NCBI RefSeq assembly: GCF_003432485.1
Contig: NZ_QVNQ01000008.1
Coordinates: 186,001 to 250,000 of the forward strand
Reading direction: 5' to 3'
DNA: 64,000 nt
Origin: Actinomadura spongiicola
GTDB taxonomy: Bacteria > Actinomycetota > Actinomycetes > Streptosporangiales > Streptosporangiaceae
The notes under the pieces are model-generated. The model was not told the DNA's origin. It saw nothing but the letters and a program-made list of their open reading frames with translations, and ran no database searches. A program made the position numbers and the translations under genes. Below are positions 8,764 to 16,918 of this stretch, piece by piece (the stretch's first letter is position 1; each line of letters begins with the position of its first letter).

Positions 8764-9780
8764 ATGCGGAGTGTTGAGATGCGGAGCGTTCAGATGCGGA
8801 GCAAGGCGGAACTGGAGTCGGCCATCGCCAAGGGCGGGCGGGCGGCGTTGGTGATCAACGCCCGTTCGCGGCGCGGCCGCCGCCTCTACGGCAGGGCCCG
8901 GCGGATGCTGCGCGAGGCGGGCGTGGACGTCGTCCACGTGTTCCCGGTGACCGACCCGACGCGGCTGCGGGAGCTGTTCTCCGACGTCCTCGCGCTGGAG
9001 CCCGACCTCGTGGTCGTCGGCGGCGGGGACGGCACCGTCGCCGAGGCGGTGGGGCATCTGGCGCACCGCGACATCGCGCTCGGAATCCTGCCGCTCGGCA
9101 CCACCAACAACTTCGCGCGCAGCCTGGAACTGCCGATGGACCTGCCCGGCGCCGTCCGGACCCTCGCGGTCGGCGAGCCCTCCGGAGGGAAGGTCGCCGA
9201 CGTCGACGTCGGCTGGTTCGAGAGCACCGGCGACCCGCAGGGCGAGGGACCGGCGGGCGACCGCGAGCACATCTTCGCGAACATGGTGAGCCTCGGCCTG
9301 TCGGTGCAGGTCGCCGAGAAGGTCCCGCACGCGCTGAAACGGTTCCTCGGCCGTCCCGCCTACGCGTTGACGGCGGCGCGGCTGCTGCCGGGCCACCGGG
9401 CGTTCACCGCCCGGATCACGATCGACGGGGAGACCCGGGAGCTGGCCACGCACCAGCTGAACATCGCGAACGGCGCGCATTACAGCGGGCAGCGCATCGC
9501 CCGCGACGCCAGCCCCGACGACCGCCTGCTGGCCGTCTACCGGCTCGGCGACGAGCGGCGGCTGCGGTTGGCGTCCGCCACGGCGCGGCACGTGCTGACC
9601 GGCCAGTGGCGGAGCCTCGACGACGACGCGTTCCTCACCACCGGGCACGTCGAGATCGAGACCGATCCGCCGATGCGGGTGGACGTGGACGGCGAGATCC
9701 GGGGCACCACCCCGGTGTCGATCCGGTTGCGCGGCAACGCGCTGCGCGTGATCGTCCCGCAGACCTTCGTCGACACGTGA
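8764..9780 (+). CDS. Diacylglycerol kinase family lipid kinase (YegS/DagK-like)
   Basis: A 338-residue cytosolic or membrane-associated enzyme that phosphorylates a lipid such as diacylglycerol with ATP. The N-terminal domain has the ALVINARSRRG start, the nucleotide loop VVVGGGDGTVAEA and LPLGTTNNFARS; the C-terminal domain has the beta-sandwich and the late segment VDVDGE typical of the family. The start region is odd: a 15-bp unit beginning ATGCGGAG is repeated three times (8764, 8779, 8794), giving three in-frame ATGs. GGAG at 8754-8757 fits the first. The 140 bp upstream of the gene hold no obvious feature. Confidence 0.9.
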   Translation: MRSVEMRSVQMRSKAELESAIAKGGRAALVINARSRRGRRLYGRARRMLREAGVDVVHVFPVTDPTRLRELFSDVLALEPDLVVVGGGDGTVAEAVGHLAHRDIALGILPLGTTNNFARSLELPMDLPGAVRTLAVGEPSGGKVADVDVGWFESTGDPQGEGPAGDREHIFANMVSLGLSVQVAEKVPHALKRFLGRPAYALTAARLLPGHRAFTARITIDGETRELATHQLNIANGAHYSGQRIARDASPDDRLLAVYRLGDERRLRLASATARHVLTGQWRSLDDDAFLTTGHVEIETDPPMRVDVDGEIRGTTPVSIRLRGNALRVIVPQTFVDT

Positions 9781-9796
9781 CCTTCGCCGGCGGCGG

Positions 9797-10906
9797 CTAC
9801 AGGACGCCGCGAGCCCCGAGCAGGTCCTTCAGCCGGTCCTGCGGTAGGCCCGGGGCACGGTGGCCGTCCCGTCCGATCATGGTGCGGGCGGCGAACAGGG
9901 CGTTCAACACCGCCTCCTCCACCACCTGCACGACCGCCTCGTAGAACGGGTCGATCCGGTTCCACGGGACGAACCGGAGCGCGTCGTAGCCGGGGTCGCC
10001 GGTCGGGAAGCCGCCGCTGATCGCGCCGGGGTTGCCGGTGGAGAACGTCAGGAAGATGTCGCCGGACGAGTGCCCCCCGTACGTCCCCGTCAGGGCCAGC
10101 CCCAGCGGGACGCGGCGGGCGAGCGCGGTGCACTGGCCGGGCAGCAGCGGCGCGTCCGTGCCGATGACGACGATGACCGAGCCCGCGCCGGGCGGCGCGA
10201 GCCAGGCGGGGTCCGCGATCGGGTTGTCGTCGGCGAGGTCGGCGCCGACCGGCACCCCGCACACCGTGAGCTGGCGCCGCGTCCCGAAGTTGGCCTGGAC
10301 GAACGCGCCGACCGTGTAGGTGTCGCGGCCGTGGGGCACGGTGCGCGACGACGTGCCGCTGCCGCCCTTGAACTCGTAGCAGTTCATGCCCGTCCCGCCG
10401 CCGACGGAGCCCTCCTCGACGGGGCCGCCGCGCGCCGCGTCGATCGCCTCGATCGCGACCTCGGGCCGGACGTGGTCGCCGTCGATGTCGTTGAGGTAGC
10501 CGTCCCAGGTCTCGGCGACGACGGGCAGCATCCACTCCTGCGCCTCGGGCCGCTCGCGCCGGGCCCAGTCGATCGCGCCGCGGTGGCAGGCGCCGACCGC
10601 GTGCGTGTTGGTGATCAGCACGGGGAGGGTCAGCGCGCCGGTCTCGGCGATCCAGTGCGACCCGGTCATCTCGCCGTTGCCGTTGAGGGAGTGGATCCCG
10701 GCGGCGCACGGGTCGTGGTAGCCGGTCCGGCCGCGCGGCAGGATCGCGGTCACGCCGGTGCGGACGGGCCCCTCGCCGCGGTGGAGCGGCCCGTCCCCGG
10801 AGATCAGCGTGCGGTAGCCGACCTCGACCCCCGGAACGTCGGTGATCGCGTTGTGCGGGCCGGGTATGCCCGGCAGGGGCAGGCCGAACGTGCGGGCGCG
10901 GGTCAT
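9797..10906 (-). CDS. P1 family peptidase (DmpA/BapA-like aminopeptidase)
   Basis: A 369-residue N-terminal-nucleophile hydrolase of the S58 (DmpA) family, which includes L-aminopeptidase/D-Ala-esterases and beta-peptidyl aminopeptidases. Early residues show ITDVPGVEVG, then TGVTAILPRG. The self-cleavage and nucleophile site is visible as GGSGTSSR, where cleavage before Ser would yield two subunits. The gene overlaps the upstream TetR gene by four bases (ATGA), and a permease is transcribed divergently. This suggests an uptake-plus-hydrolysis cassette for small peptides or amino-acid amides. No signal peptide is visible, so it should act in the cytosol. Confidence 0.9.
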   Translation of the reverse strand: MTRARTFGLPLPGIPGPHNAITDVPGVEVGYRTLISGDGPLHRGEGPVRTGVTAILPRGRTGYHDPCAAGIHSLNGNGEMTGSHWIAETGALTLPVLITNTHAVGACHRGAIDWARRERPEAQEWMLPVVAETWDGYLNDIDGDHVRPEVAIEAIDAARGGPVEEGSVGGGTGMNCYEFKGGSGTSSRTVPHGRDTYTVGAFVQANFGTRRQLTVCGVPVGADLADDNPIADPAWLAPPGAGSVIVVIGTDAPLLPGQCTALARRVPLGLALTGTYGGHSSGDIFLTFSTGNPGAISGGFPTGDPGYDALRFVPWNRIDPFYEAVVQVVEEAVLNALFAARTMIGRDGHRAPGLPQDRLKDLLGARGVL

Positions 10907-11538
10907 CGGTCACCTCTCTGATCCCCGGGTTCCAGTGTGCTGAGATCGCAGCCGGTGGCGTCGGACGCGCAGGCCAGCAGCAGGCCCTCGGCCCGCGCGA
11001 CGTCGATGGTGGGCACGGCCATGGTGATGTGCAGGCCGTACCCGTCCTCCAGCGCGACGAGGTTGCGCGCGATGCTTCCGGCGTCGCGGGTCAGGGTGAA
11101 CACGCCGGTCGCGGCGCCCGCCTCCAGGATCGCGGCGTAGATGCCGACCTGCCGCTCGTACAGCCGGATGTGCTGCGCGGCGTACGAGGCGTCCCGGCGG
11201 GCCACGGTGCCGAGCTCGTACAGCAGGACGCACAGCTCGTCGCGCGGATCCGAGGGCAGCCCGCTGCGGATCATGGCGAGCAGCCGTCGGCGGGGGTCGG
11301 CCTCGTCCCGGACGGCCTCCTCCCGCTCGCCGCAGAACCGGTCGACGGCCTCCCGCTGCACCTCGCGCAGCAGGTCGGTCAGCGTCGGAAAGTAGTAGAG
11401 GACCGACCCCGGCGAGAGCCCCGCCTCCGCGGCCACATCGCGCAACCGCAGATCGAGCACGCCGCGGTCGAGCACCGCGCGGCGGGCGGCGGCGACGAGG
11501 TCGGCGCGCCGTTCATGGGCCCTGCTGGGTCGTGCCAT
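10903..11538 (-). CDS. TetR family repressor
   Basis: A 211-residue regulator with an N-terminal HTH (LRDVAAEAGLSPGSVLYYFP, about residues 28-47) and a helical ligand domain of the TetR_C type. The start used is the ATG at 11538, with GGAG 9 bases upstream; an upstream in-frame ATG at 11568 has no ribosome site. It is the first gene of an operon with the P1 peptidase and is divergent from an APC permease. It most likely represses both directions in response to the permease substrate. Confidence 0.9.
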   Translation of the reverse strand: MARPSRAHERRADLVAAARRAVLDRGVLDLRLRDVAAEAGLSPGSVLYYFPTLTDLLREVQREAVDRFCGEREEAVRDEADPRRRLLAMIRSGLPSDPRDELCVLLYELGTVARRDASYAAQHIRLYERQVGIYAAILEAGAATGVFTLTRDAGSIARNLVALEDGYGLHITMAVPTIDVARAEGLLLACASDATGCDLSTLEPGDQRGDR

Positions 11539-11652
11539 GCCAACATTCTCCGAAGATCTTTCAGACAATGCAAGTCAGCTTCTCCAGCGAGAAACCCGAG
11601 ACCAAGATGTTATGCGGTCGCTTCTTGACCCGGTGGCCGGTCGTTCTTTGAT

Positions 11653-11673
11653 ACTCGTTCGAAGAATTCGAGT
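11653..11673. promoter_or_regulatory. Candidate TetR operator between TetR and permease genes
   Basis: ACTCG and CGAGT bracket an AT-rich core containing TTCGAA and GAATTC, giving an imperfect 21-bp palindrome 17 bp before the permease start. A second AT-rich near-palindrome around AGATCT lies at about 11551-11562, close to the TetR start. Two sites in a 150-bp divergent region fit control of both transcripts. Confidence 0.45.
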
Positions 11674-11689
11674 CGAGGAGGTCCCCTCC

Positions 11690-13153
11690 ATGGCCGCACC
11701 CGAGGTCCGTCCACCGACCGCCGCCGACGACCGCCCCGCGCTGCATCGCGGGCTCCGGACGGTCGGCGCCCTGCTCATCGTGCTCTCGGCGATCACGCCC
11801 GCGTCCTCCGTCTTCATCATCGCGCCGGGGGTGATCTCGCAGGCCGGCACCGGCGCGTTCTGGAGCTTCGCGGCGGCGGGCGTCGTGGGCGTGTTCATGG
11901 CGTTCGTGTACGCCGAGCTGGCGTCGGCGTATCCGCTCACGGGCGGCGAGTACGCGATCGTCGGCCGCACCCTCGGACGGCTGCCCGGCTTCGTCGTGCT
12001 CGGCCTGATCCTCATCACCCAGCTGCTGATCCTCGCGGTGATCGCGCTCGGGGTCGGCACCTACCTCGGTGTGCTCGTCGACGGGCTGAACGGCCCGGTC
12101 GTCGCCGCGGTCACGGTCGCCGTCGCGACCGTCATCGCGATCTTCGACATCAAGGTCAACGCGGTGGTCACCGGGATCTTCCTGGCCATCGAGATGGCCG
12201 CGCTGCTGGTGCTGGCCGGGCTCGGCTTCCTGAACGTGGAGCGGCCGTTCACCGACCTGCTCGCGGACCCGGTCGTGGCGGGAGACGGCGGGGGCCTCAC
12301 CGCCGCGTCCGCGGGGCTGATCGCGGCGGCCACCGCCGTCGCGATCTTCGCCTACAACGGGTACGGCTCGGCGGTGTACTTCGGCGAGGAGACCCACGAC
12401 GCGCAGCGGGCGGTGGCCCGGACCGTGTTGTGGGCCCTCGGCATCACGGTGGCGGCCGAACTGATCCCCGTCACCGCCGTCCTGCTCGGCTCGCCCGACG
12501 TGAACGAGCTCCTGCGCGCCGACAACATGCTGGAGTACTTCATCACCGAACGGGCCGGGGACACCCTCAACACCGTGATCAGCCTGGCCATCGCGCTCGC
12601 CATCTTCAACGCGGTGATCGCCATCATGCTGCTCACCGCCCGGCTGATCTTCAGCTCGGGACGGGACCGCACCTGGACGCCGAGGATCGACGGCGCGCTG
12701 GCGGCGATCCACCCGCGCTTCGGCACCCCGTGGATCGCGACGATCGTGGCCGGGGTCCTCAGCGCCGCCGCGTGCTTCCTGGACGAGAAGTTCCTGCTCG
12801 TGGTCACCGGGACGTCCCTGGTCGCCGTGTACGGAGCGCTGTGCCTGGCGGTGATCGCGGGCCGCCGCAACGGGACCACCGCGCACGCGCGGTACCGGAT
12901 GCCGTGGTTCCCGGTCGCGCCCGTCGCCGCGCTCGGCGCCCTCGCCTACGTCATTTACCAGAGCGCCAAGGACCCGGAGATCGGCCGGCCGAGCCTGTTC
13001 GTGACCATCTCGGTGATCGTCGTGGCGGCCGCCTACTTCGCGCTCGTCCTGCGCCGCCGCGGCGGCTGGCGGCTGACGGGCGCGGCCGACGAGACCGGCG
13101 GGGACCCCGGCGGGGAGACGGAGGGCGACGAACCGGGGCCGGCCACGCCGTAG
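11690..13153 (+). CDS. APC family amino-acid permease
   Basis: A 487-residue membrane transporter with about 12 hydrophobic segments. The first one contains the family's Gly/Ser-rich unwound region (SAITPASSVFIIAPG), and TM2-3 contain the FVYAELASAYPLTGGEY motif typical of the amino acid-polyamine-organocation superfamily. GAGGAGGT at 11675-11682 supports the ATG at 11690. The gene is divergent from a TetR-P1 peptidase operon. The substrate is unknown; amino acids or amines are likely. A terminator hairpin follows directly. Confidence 0.9.
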   Translation: MAAPEVRPPTAADDRPALHRGLRTVGALLIVLSAITPASSVFIIAPGVISQAGTGAFWSFAAAGVVGVFMAFVYAELASAYPLTGGEYAIVGRTLGRLPGFVVLGLILITQLLILAVIALGVGTYLGVLVDGLNGPVVAAVTVAVATVIAIFDIKVNAVVTGIFLAIEMAALLVLAGLGFLNVERPFTDLLADPVVAGDGGGLTAASAGLIAAATAVAIFAYNGYGSAVYFGEETHDAQRAVARTVLWALGITVAAELIPVTAVLLGSPDVNELLRADNMLEYFITERAGDTLNTVISLAIALAIFNAVIAIMLLTARLIFSSGRDRTWTPRIDGALAAIHPRFGTPWIATIVAGVLSAAACFLDEKFLLVVTGTSLVAVYGALCLAVIAGRRNGTTAHARYRMPWFPVAPVAALGALAYVIYQSAKDPEIGRPSLFVTISVIVVAAAYFALVLRRRGGWRLTGAADETGGDPGGETEGDEPGPATP

Positions 13154-13159
13154 GCGCCG

Positions 13160-13192
13160 GGTGAGGGCCGCCCGGAACCGGCGGCCCTCACC
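13160..13192 (+). terminator. Hairpin terminator after the permease
   Basis: GGTGAGGGCCGCC and its exact reverse complement form 13-bp arms around a 7-nt loop, 7 bp after the permease stop. There is no T-run, which is usual in high-GC actinomycetes. Confidence 0.75.
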
Positions 13193-13265
13193 GAGACGGT
13201 GCCGGGAGGCGCCGATCGTTCGAACTTCTCCGATGGTCGGCGACGAGCCGCGCGGCCGGGGCGCC

Positions 13266-13271
13266 TAGGCT
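13266..13271 (+). promoter_or_regulatory. -10 element for a leaderless SDR transcript
   Basis: TAGGCT lies 7 nt before the ATG at 13279, and no Shine-Dalgarno is present. Transcription should start at or next to the start codon. Confidence 0.55.
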
Positions 13272-13278
13272 CGGTACC

Positions 13279-14040
13279 ATGCCGACCGCCTTCATCACCG
13301 GCGCGACCGCGGGGATCGGTGCCGCCTTCGCCCGCCGCCTCGCCTCCGACGGATTCGACCTCGTCCTGCTGGCCCGCGACGCCGAACGGCTGAGCCGGAC
13401 CGCCGCCGAACTGCGCGACCGGTACGCGGTGCGCGCCGAGACGCTGCCCGCCGACCTGTCCGCGGAGGACGGCCTCGCCGCGGCGGAGGAACGGCTCCGC
13501 GAGGGCGTCGACCTGCTCGTCAACAACGCCGGGTTCGGTAACCGGGGCGCGTTCCCGGACGCCCCGGTGTCGGACGAGCTGACGATGCTGAAGGTGCACT
13601 GCGAGGCCGTGCTGCGGCTCACCCACGCCGCGCTGCCGGGGATGCTGGAGCGCGGGCGCGGCGGCGTCGTCAACGTGTCGTCGGTGGCGGCGTTCGTGGC
13701 GAGCGGCACGTACGGGGCGTCCAAGGCGTGGGTGGTGTCCTTCAGCGAGAGCGTCGCCGCCGAGGTCGGGCGGCGCTCGCACGGACGGGTCCGCGTGATG
13801 GCGCTGTGCCCCGGTTTCGTGCGCACCGAGTTCCACGAACGCGCCCGGTTGGACATGTCGCACGTGCCCGACCTCATGTGGCTGGACAAGGACGTCGTGG
13901 TGAAGGCCGCGCTCCGTGACCTGCGACGCGGCGTCCGCGTCAGCGTCCCGAGCCCGCAGTACAAGCTGATCGTCGGCGCCGCCCGCCTGCTGCCCCGCGG
14001 GCTGGTCGTCCGGGTGTCGTCCGCGAACGGTCGCGAATGA
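13279..14040 (+). CDS. Short-chain dehydrogenase/reductase (SDR)
   Basis: A 253-residue classical SDR. The Rossmann motif TGATAGIG occupies residues 7-14, NNAG lies near residue 87, and the catalytic Ser (in NVSSVAAF) and YxxxK (YGASK, Tyr near 145) are present. PGFVRTEF after the active site is also typical. The substrate cannot be told from sequence. The gene overlaps the following epimerase gene (ATGA), so the two may act in one pathway on a sugar or ketone. Confidence 0.9.
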   Translation: MPTAFITGATAGIGAAFARRLASDGFDLVLLARDAERLSRTAAELRDRYAVRAETLPADLSAEDGLAAAEERLREGVDLLVNNAGFGNRGAFPDAPVSDELTMLKVHCEAVLRLTHAALPGMLERGRGGVVNVSSVAAFVASGTYGASKAWVVSFSESVAAEVGRRSHGRVRVMALCPGFVRTEFHERARLDMSHVPDLMWLDKDVVVKAALRDLRRGVRVSVPSPQYKLIVGAARLLPRGLVVRVSSANGRE

Positions 14041-14963
14041 CCGGAGCCGCGGGGATGCGGGTGCTGGTCACCGGGGCCGCGGGTTATGTCGGGTACGCGG
14101 TGGGACGGCGTCTCGTCGCGGCTGGACACGAGGTCGACGGGTTGGTGCGGCGGGACGCCGAGGTGCCGGACGGGGTCCGTCCGGTCCACGGTGACCTGCT
14201 CGACCCGGGCGGGCTGCCGGAGGGCCCGTACGACGGGGTGTGCCATCTCGCGGCGCTGACCCGCGTCCGCGAGTCGTTCGACGTGCCGCTGCGGTACTTC
14301 ACCACCAACGTGCAGGGCACGGTGAACCTGTTAGAGACCGTGGACACGGCCCGGGTGGTGTTCGGGTCGACGGCCGCCGTGTACGGGACCCCGGAGCGGC
14401 AGCCGATCCCGGAGAGCGAGACCCCGGCGCCCACCGGCCCGTACGGGGCGTCGAAGCTGGCCGCCGAGCACGCCGTCCGGTTCCACGCCCGGACGGGCGC
14501 GATCGGCGCCGTCGTGCTGCGGACGTTCAACGTCGCCGGGTCGGTGGACGGCCGGGCCGACCCCGACGAGACACGGCTGATCCCCAAGGCGCTCGCCGTC
14601 GCGGCCGGGCACGCGCCGCGTCTGGAGATCAACGGGGACGGGCGCGCGGTCCGCGAGTACCTGCATGTGGACGATCTCGCCGCCGCCTACGTCCGGGCGC
14701 TGGAGGCCGTTCGTCCCGGGGAGGAACGCGTCTACAACGTCGGGACCGGCACCGGCGCGGCCGTCCACGAGGTCGTCGCCATGACCCGGAAGGTGACCGG
14801 CAGGCCCGTGCCCACGCTGCGGCGCCCGCCAGCGCCCGAGGCTCCGGTGCTGGTGGGAGACGCGCGGGCCATCGTGGACGGTCTCGGCTGGCGTCCGGAA
14901 CGTTCCGCCCTGCCGGACATCATCGCCGACGCGTGGAACGCTCTTATCCGTCCGGACGGCTAA
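14037..14963 (+). CDS. NAD-dependent epimerase/dehydratase (extended SDR)
   Basis: A 308-residue extended SDR. It has GAAGYVG in the nucleotide fold, a Ser-Thr motif (VFGSTAAVYG), YGASK as the catalytic pair (Tyr near residue 136) and RTFNVAG, all as in UDP-sugar 4-epimerases such as GalE. A start at 14055 (MRVLVTG) would suit the family equally well; the ATG at 14037 overlaps the upstream stop. The partner SDR gene is translationally coupled. The exact sugar substrate is unknown. Confidence 0.88.
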   Translation: MTGAAGMRVLVTGAAGYVGYAVGRRLVAAGHEVDGLVRRDAEVPDGVRPVHGDLLDPGGLPEGPYDGVCHLAALTRVRESFDVPLRYFTTNVQGTVNLLETVDTARVVFGSTAAVYGTPERQPIPESETPAPTGPYGASKLAAEHAVRFHARTGAIGAVVLRTFNVAGSVDGRADPDETRLIPKALAVAAGHAPRLEINGDGRAVREYLHVDDLAAAYVRALEAVRPGEERVYNVGTGTGAAVHEVVAMTRKVTGRPVPTLRRPPAPEAPVLVGDARAIVDGLGWRPERSALPDIIADAWNALIRPDG

Positions 14964-14966
14964 ACT
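14961..14966 (+). promoter_or_regulatory. -10 element for the leaderless GroES-like gene
   Basis: TAAACT lies 7 nt before the GTG at 14974. It overlaps the epimerase stop codon, so the GroES-like gene has its own promoter inside the end of the upstream gene. Confidence 0.55.
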
Positions 14967-14973
14967 CCCCAGC

Positions 14974-15294
14974 GTGTCCGAGCCGAAGTTCGAAGTCCAG
15001 ATGCTCCACGACCGGGTCATGATCAAGGTCGAGAAGGACAGCGGGGAGCGCCGCAGCACCGGCGGCATCGTCATCCCCGCGACGGTCGAGCAAGGCAACC
15101 GGCTGGTGTGGGGCGAGGTGTGCGGGGTCGGCCACCACGTCCGCGTCGTCAAGGTCGGCGACCGCGTGCTGTTCCACCCGGGCGACCAGTTCGAGGTCGA
15201 GATCCAGGGTGAGAACTACCTCGTCATGCGCGAGCGTGACCTGCACGCGATCGCCAGCGAACGACCGGAGCACGGCACCGGCCTGTACCTCTAG
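14974..15294 (+). CDS. GroES-like co-chaperonin domain protein
   Basis: A 106-residue protein with the Cpn10 fold: the start MLHDRVMIKVEKD matches the GroES opening strand, STGGIVIPATV matches the mobile loop that binds GroEL, and VKVGDRVLFHPG matches the second half. There is no groEL nearby and no visible CIRCE element, so this is probably a second GroES-like copy rather than the main one. It starts with GTG without a Shine-Dalgarno. The extra C-terminal tail, ending GTGLYL, is not part of canonical GroES. Confidence 0.8.
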   Translation: MSEPKFEVQMLHDRVMIKVEKDSGERRSTGGIVIPATVEQGNRLVWGEVCGVGHHVRVVKVGDRVLFHPGDQFEVEIQGENYLVMRERDLHAIASERPEHGTGLYL

Positions 15295-15310
15295 CCGGGC
15301 CCACGGAGGG

Positions 15311-16324
15311 TCAGACGCCGCGGACCGCGGCGATCGTGAACGGGATCTCCGGCGTTCCCCCACCGAGCGGGCCGCCCTTGTCGAACTGTGAACGCACCAC
15401 GTAGAGGGTGCCGTGACGGCGGACGAGCGTCGTCGGCAGTTGGAGTGAGGCGTCCGTCAGCACGCGCTCGCGGCGGGCCCGGTCTCCGGCGGGGGCGACG
15501 CGCCAGCGGCTGATGGCGTTGTCGATGTTGTGGACCACCCACAGCCGTCCGTGCTGGAGTTCCAGGCCGTCGGCGTTCCGCAGGTCCCCGCCGTGCAGGA
15601 CGGTCTTGCGGGCGGCACCGGTCGCGAGGTCCAGCCGGTACAGGTCGCCGCCGTGCATGTCGGCGACGAGCAGGAACCGTCCCGTGGGATCGGCGACGAC
15701 GCCGTTCAGGGTGAAGGTGCCCGGGACGTGCGGCTCGACGACGCCGCCGAGATCGAAGCGCCGGTGCAGCGTCGCGCGTCCTCCCCTCGCCCTCGCCAGG
15801 TCGCGCGGGGTGACGCGGTAGACCACCGAACGGATGCTGTCGGTGAGGTAGGCGGCGCCGTCCGGGGCGATGGCCAGGTCGTTGACGAACCGCGCCGCGT
15901 TCCCGGGGACGTCGAACCGGGCCAGCAGCTCGCGGTTCCGCGCGTCGTACACCGAGACCCCGGTCGTGGAGTCGATCACCCACAGGCGTCCGGCCCGGTC
16001 GACCTTCAGGCCGTTGGCGGTGCGGCGGCCGTCGGCGCCCGCCGGGAGGTACACCTCGGCCACGCGCCGGCCGGGTGTCATCCGGTAGACGGTGCCGTCC
16101 TGGTACGAGCCCGCGTACAGGGTGCCGTCGCGCGGGTCGGCGGCCACGCCTTCGGGATAGACGCGGTCTCCGGGCAGTACGTGCGCGGTGGAGACCCGGG
16201 CGTGGGACGCCGATCCATGGACGGCCGCGGACGCCGTCGGAACGGGGGCGCCTGGAACGGCTACGGGAAGCACGGCCACGGCGAGGGCGGACGCGAGGGC
16301 CGCGGAGTATCGAGAGCGGGACAC
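15311..16324 (-). CDS. Secreted SMP-30/gluconolactonase-like beta-propeller protein
   Basis: A 337-residue exported protein. An N-terminal signal peptide with a long Ala/Val core ends near residues 33-34 (TASAA). The mature part consists of repeated blade motifs such as YPEGVAADPRDGTLYAG, NGLKVDRAGRLWV, VNDLAIAPDGAAYLTDS and LNGVVADPTGRFLLV, the pattern of SMP-30 and NHL propellers. Some members are Ca-dependent lactonases; the substrate here is unknown. The gene is divergent from a MarR gene, and the shared 102-bp region contains a palindrome, so it is probably the MarR target. Confidence 0.85.
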   Translation of the reverse strand: MSRSRYSAALASALAVAVLPVAVPGAPVPTASAAVHGSASHARVSTAHVLPGDRVYPEGVAADPRDGTLYAGSYQDGTVYRMTPGRRVAEVYLPAGADGRRTANGLKVDRAGRLWVIDSTTGVSVYDARNRELLARFDVPGNAARFVNDLAIAPDGAAYLTDSIRSVVYRVTPRDLARARGGRATLHRRFDLGGVVEPHVPGTFTLNGVVADPTGRFLLVADMHGGDLYRLDLATGAARKTVLHGGDLRNADGLELQHGRLWVVHNIDNAISRWRVAPAGDRARRERVLTDASLQLPTTLVRRHGTLYVVRSQFDKGGPLGGGTPEIPFTIAAVRGV

Positions 16325-16346
16325 AGATCTCCTTCAAAGACAAAGA

Positions 16347-16362
16347 TTAGGACGCGTCCTTA
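16347..16362. promoter_or_regulatory. Candidate MarR operator in a divergent region
   Basis: TTAGGACGCGTCCTTA is palindromic except at its outermost bases, with a perfect 12-bp core (AGGACGCGTCCT). It lies 22 bp before the propeller gene and 65 bp before marR, the expected place for a shared operator. Confidence 0.6.
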
Positions 16363-16414
16363 CGATAGTTAGAGTTCTAATATCCGTCAACGCTCTTCTG
16401 TGCGATCGGCTCGA

Positions 16415-16420
16415 TACCAT
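16415..16420 (+). promoter_or_regulatory. -10 element for leaderless marR
   Basis: TACCAT lies 6 nt before the ATG at 16427; there is no ribosome-binding sequence. Confidence 0.5.
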
Positions 16421-16426
16421 GCGGAA

Positions 16427-16876
16427 ATGACCTCGATGCCCCTGTCGGAGCGGATCGGCTCCCAGCTCAAGCGCGCCGAGCAGGCGCTCAGCGGGGCCAA
16501 GAACGCGGCGCTCAGACCGAGCGGGCTCACGGCACCGCAGTACGCCGCGCTGTTCTTCCTCGGCGAGAGCCCCGGCATGTCCGCCGCCGCGCTCGCCCGC
16601 GCCTGCGCGGTCACCCCGCCGACGATGAACACCGTCCTGAGGAACCTCCAGGAGCGCGGGCTGATCGAACGCACCCCGCACGAATGGCACCGCAACATCC
16701 TGGAGACCCGGCTCACCGCCGAGGGCGAGGCGGCGCTGGCGGACGCCGACGCCCGCGCGGTACGGGTCGAGCGGAGCCTCGCCGCCGCGTTCACCGAGGA
16801 GGAGCGCGCGACCCTCGCCGAACTGCTGGGCCGCTGCGTCGACGTCCTCGAAGCGGTGCGGACCGACGGCGCCTGA
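16427..16876 (+). CDS. MarR family regulator
   Basis: A 149-residue winged-helix protein. It shows the MarR layout: a dimerization helix, ALRPSGLTAPQYAALFFL, an HTH of SAAALARACAVTPPTMNTVL and the wing EWHRNILETRLTAEGEAAL. It is divergent from the secreted propeller gene and probably represses it and itself through the palindrome at 16347-16362. An in-frame ATG at 16436 is an alternative start. Confidence 0.9.
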   Translation: MTSMPLSERIGSQLKRAEQALSGAKNAALRPSGLTAPQYAALFFLGESPGMSAAALARACAVTPPTMNTVLRNLQERGLIERTPHEWHRNILETRLTAEGEAALADADARAVRVERSLAAAFTEEERATLAELLGRCVDVLEAVRTDGA

Positions 16877-16918
16877 AGCCGGAGACGCGGAAGACGCGGG
16901 AGACGCGGGAGACGCCGG

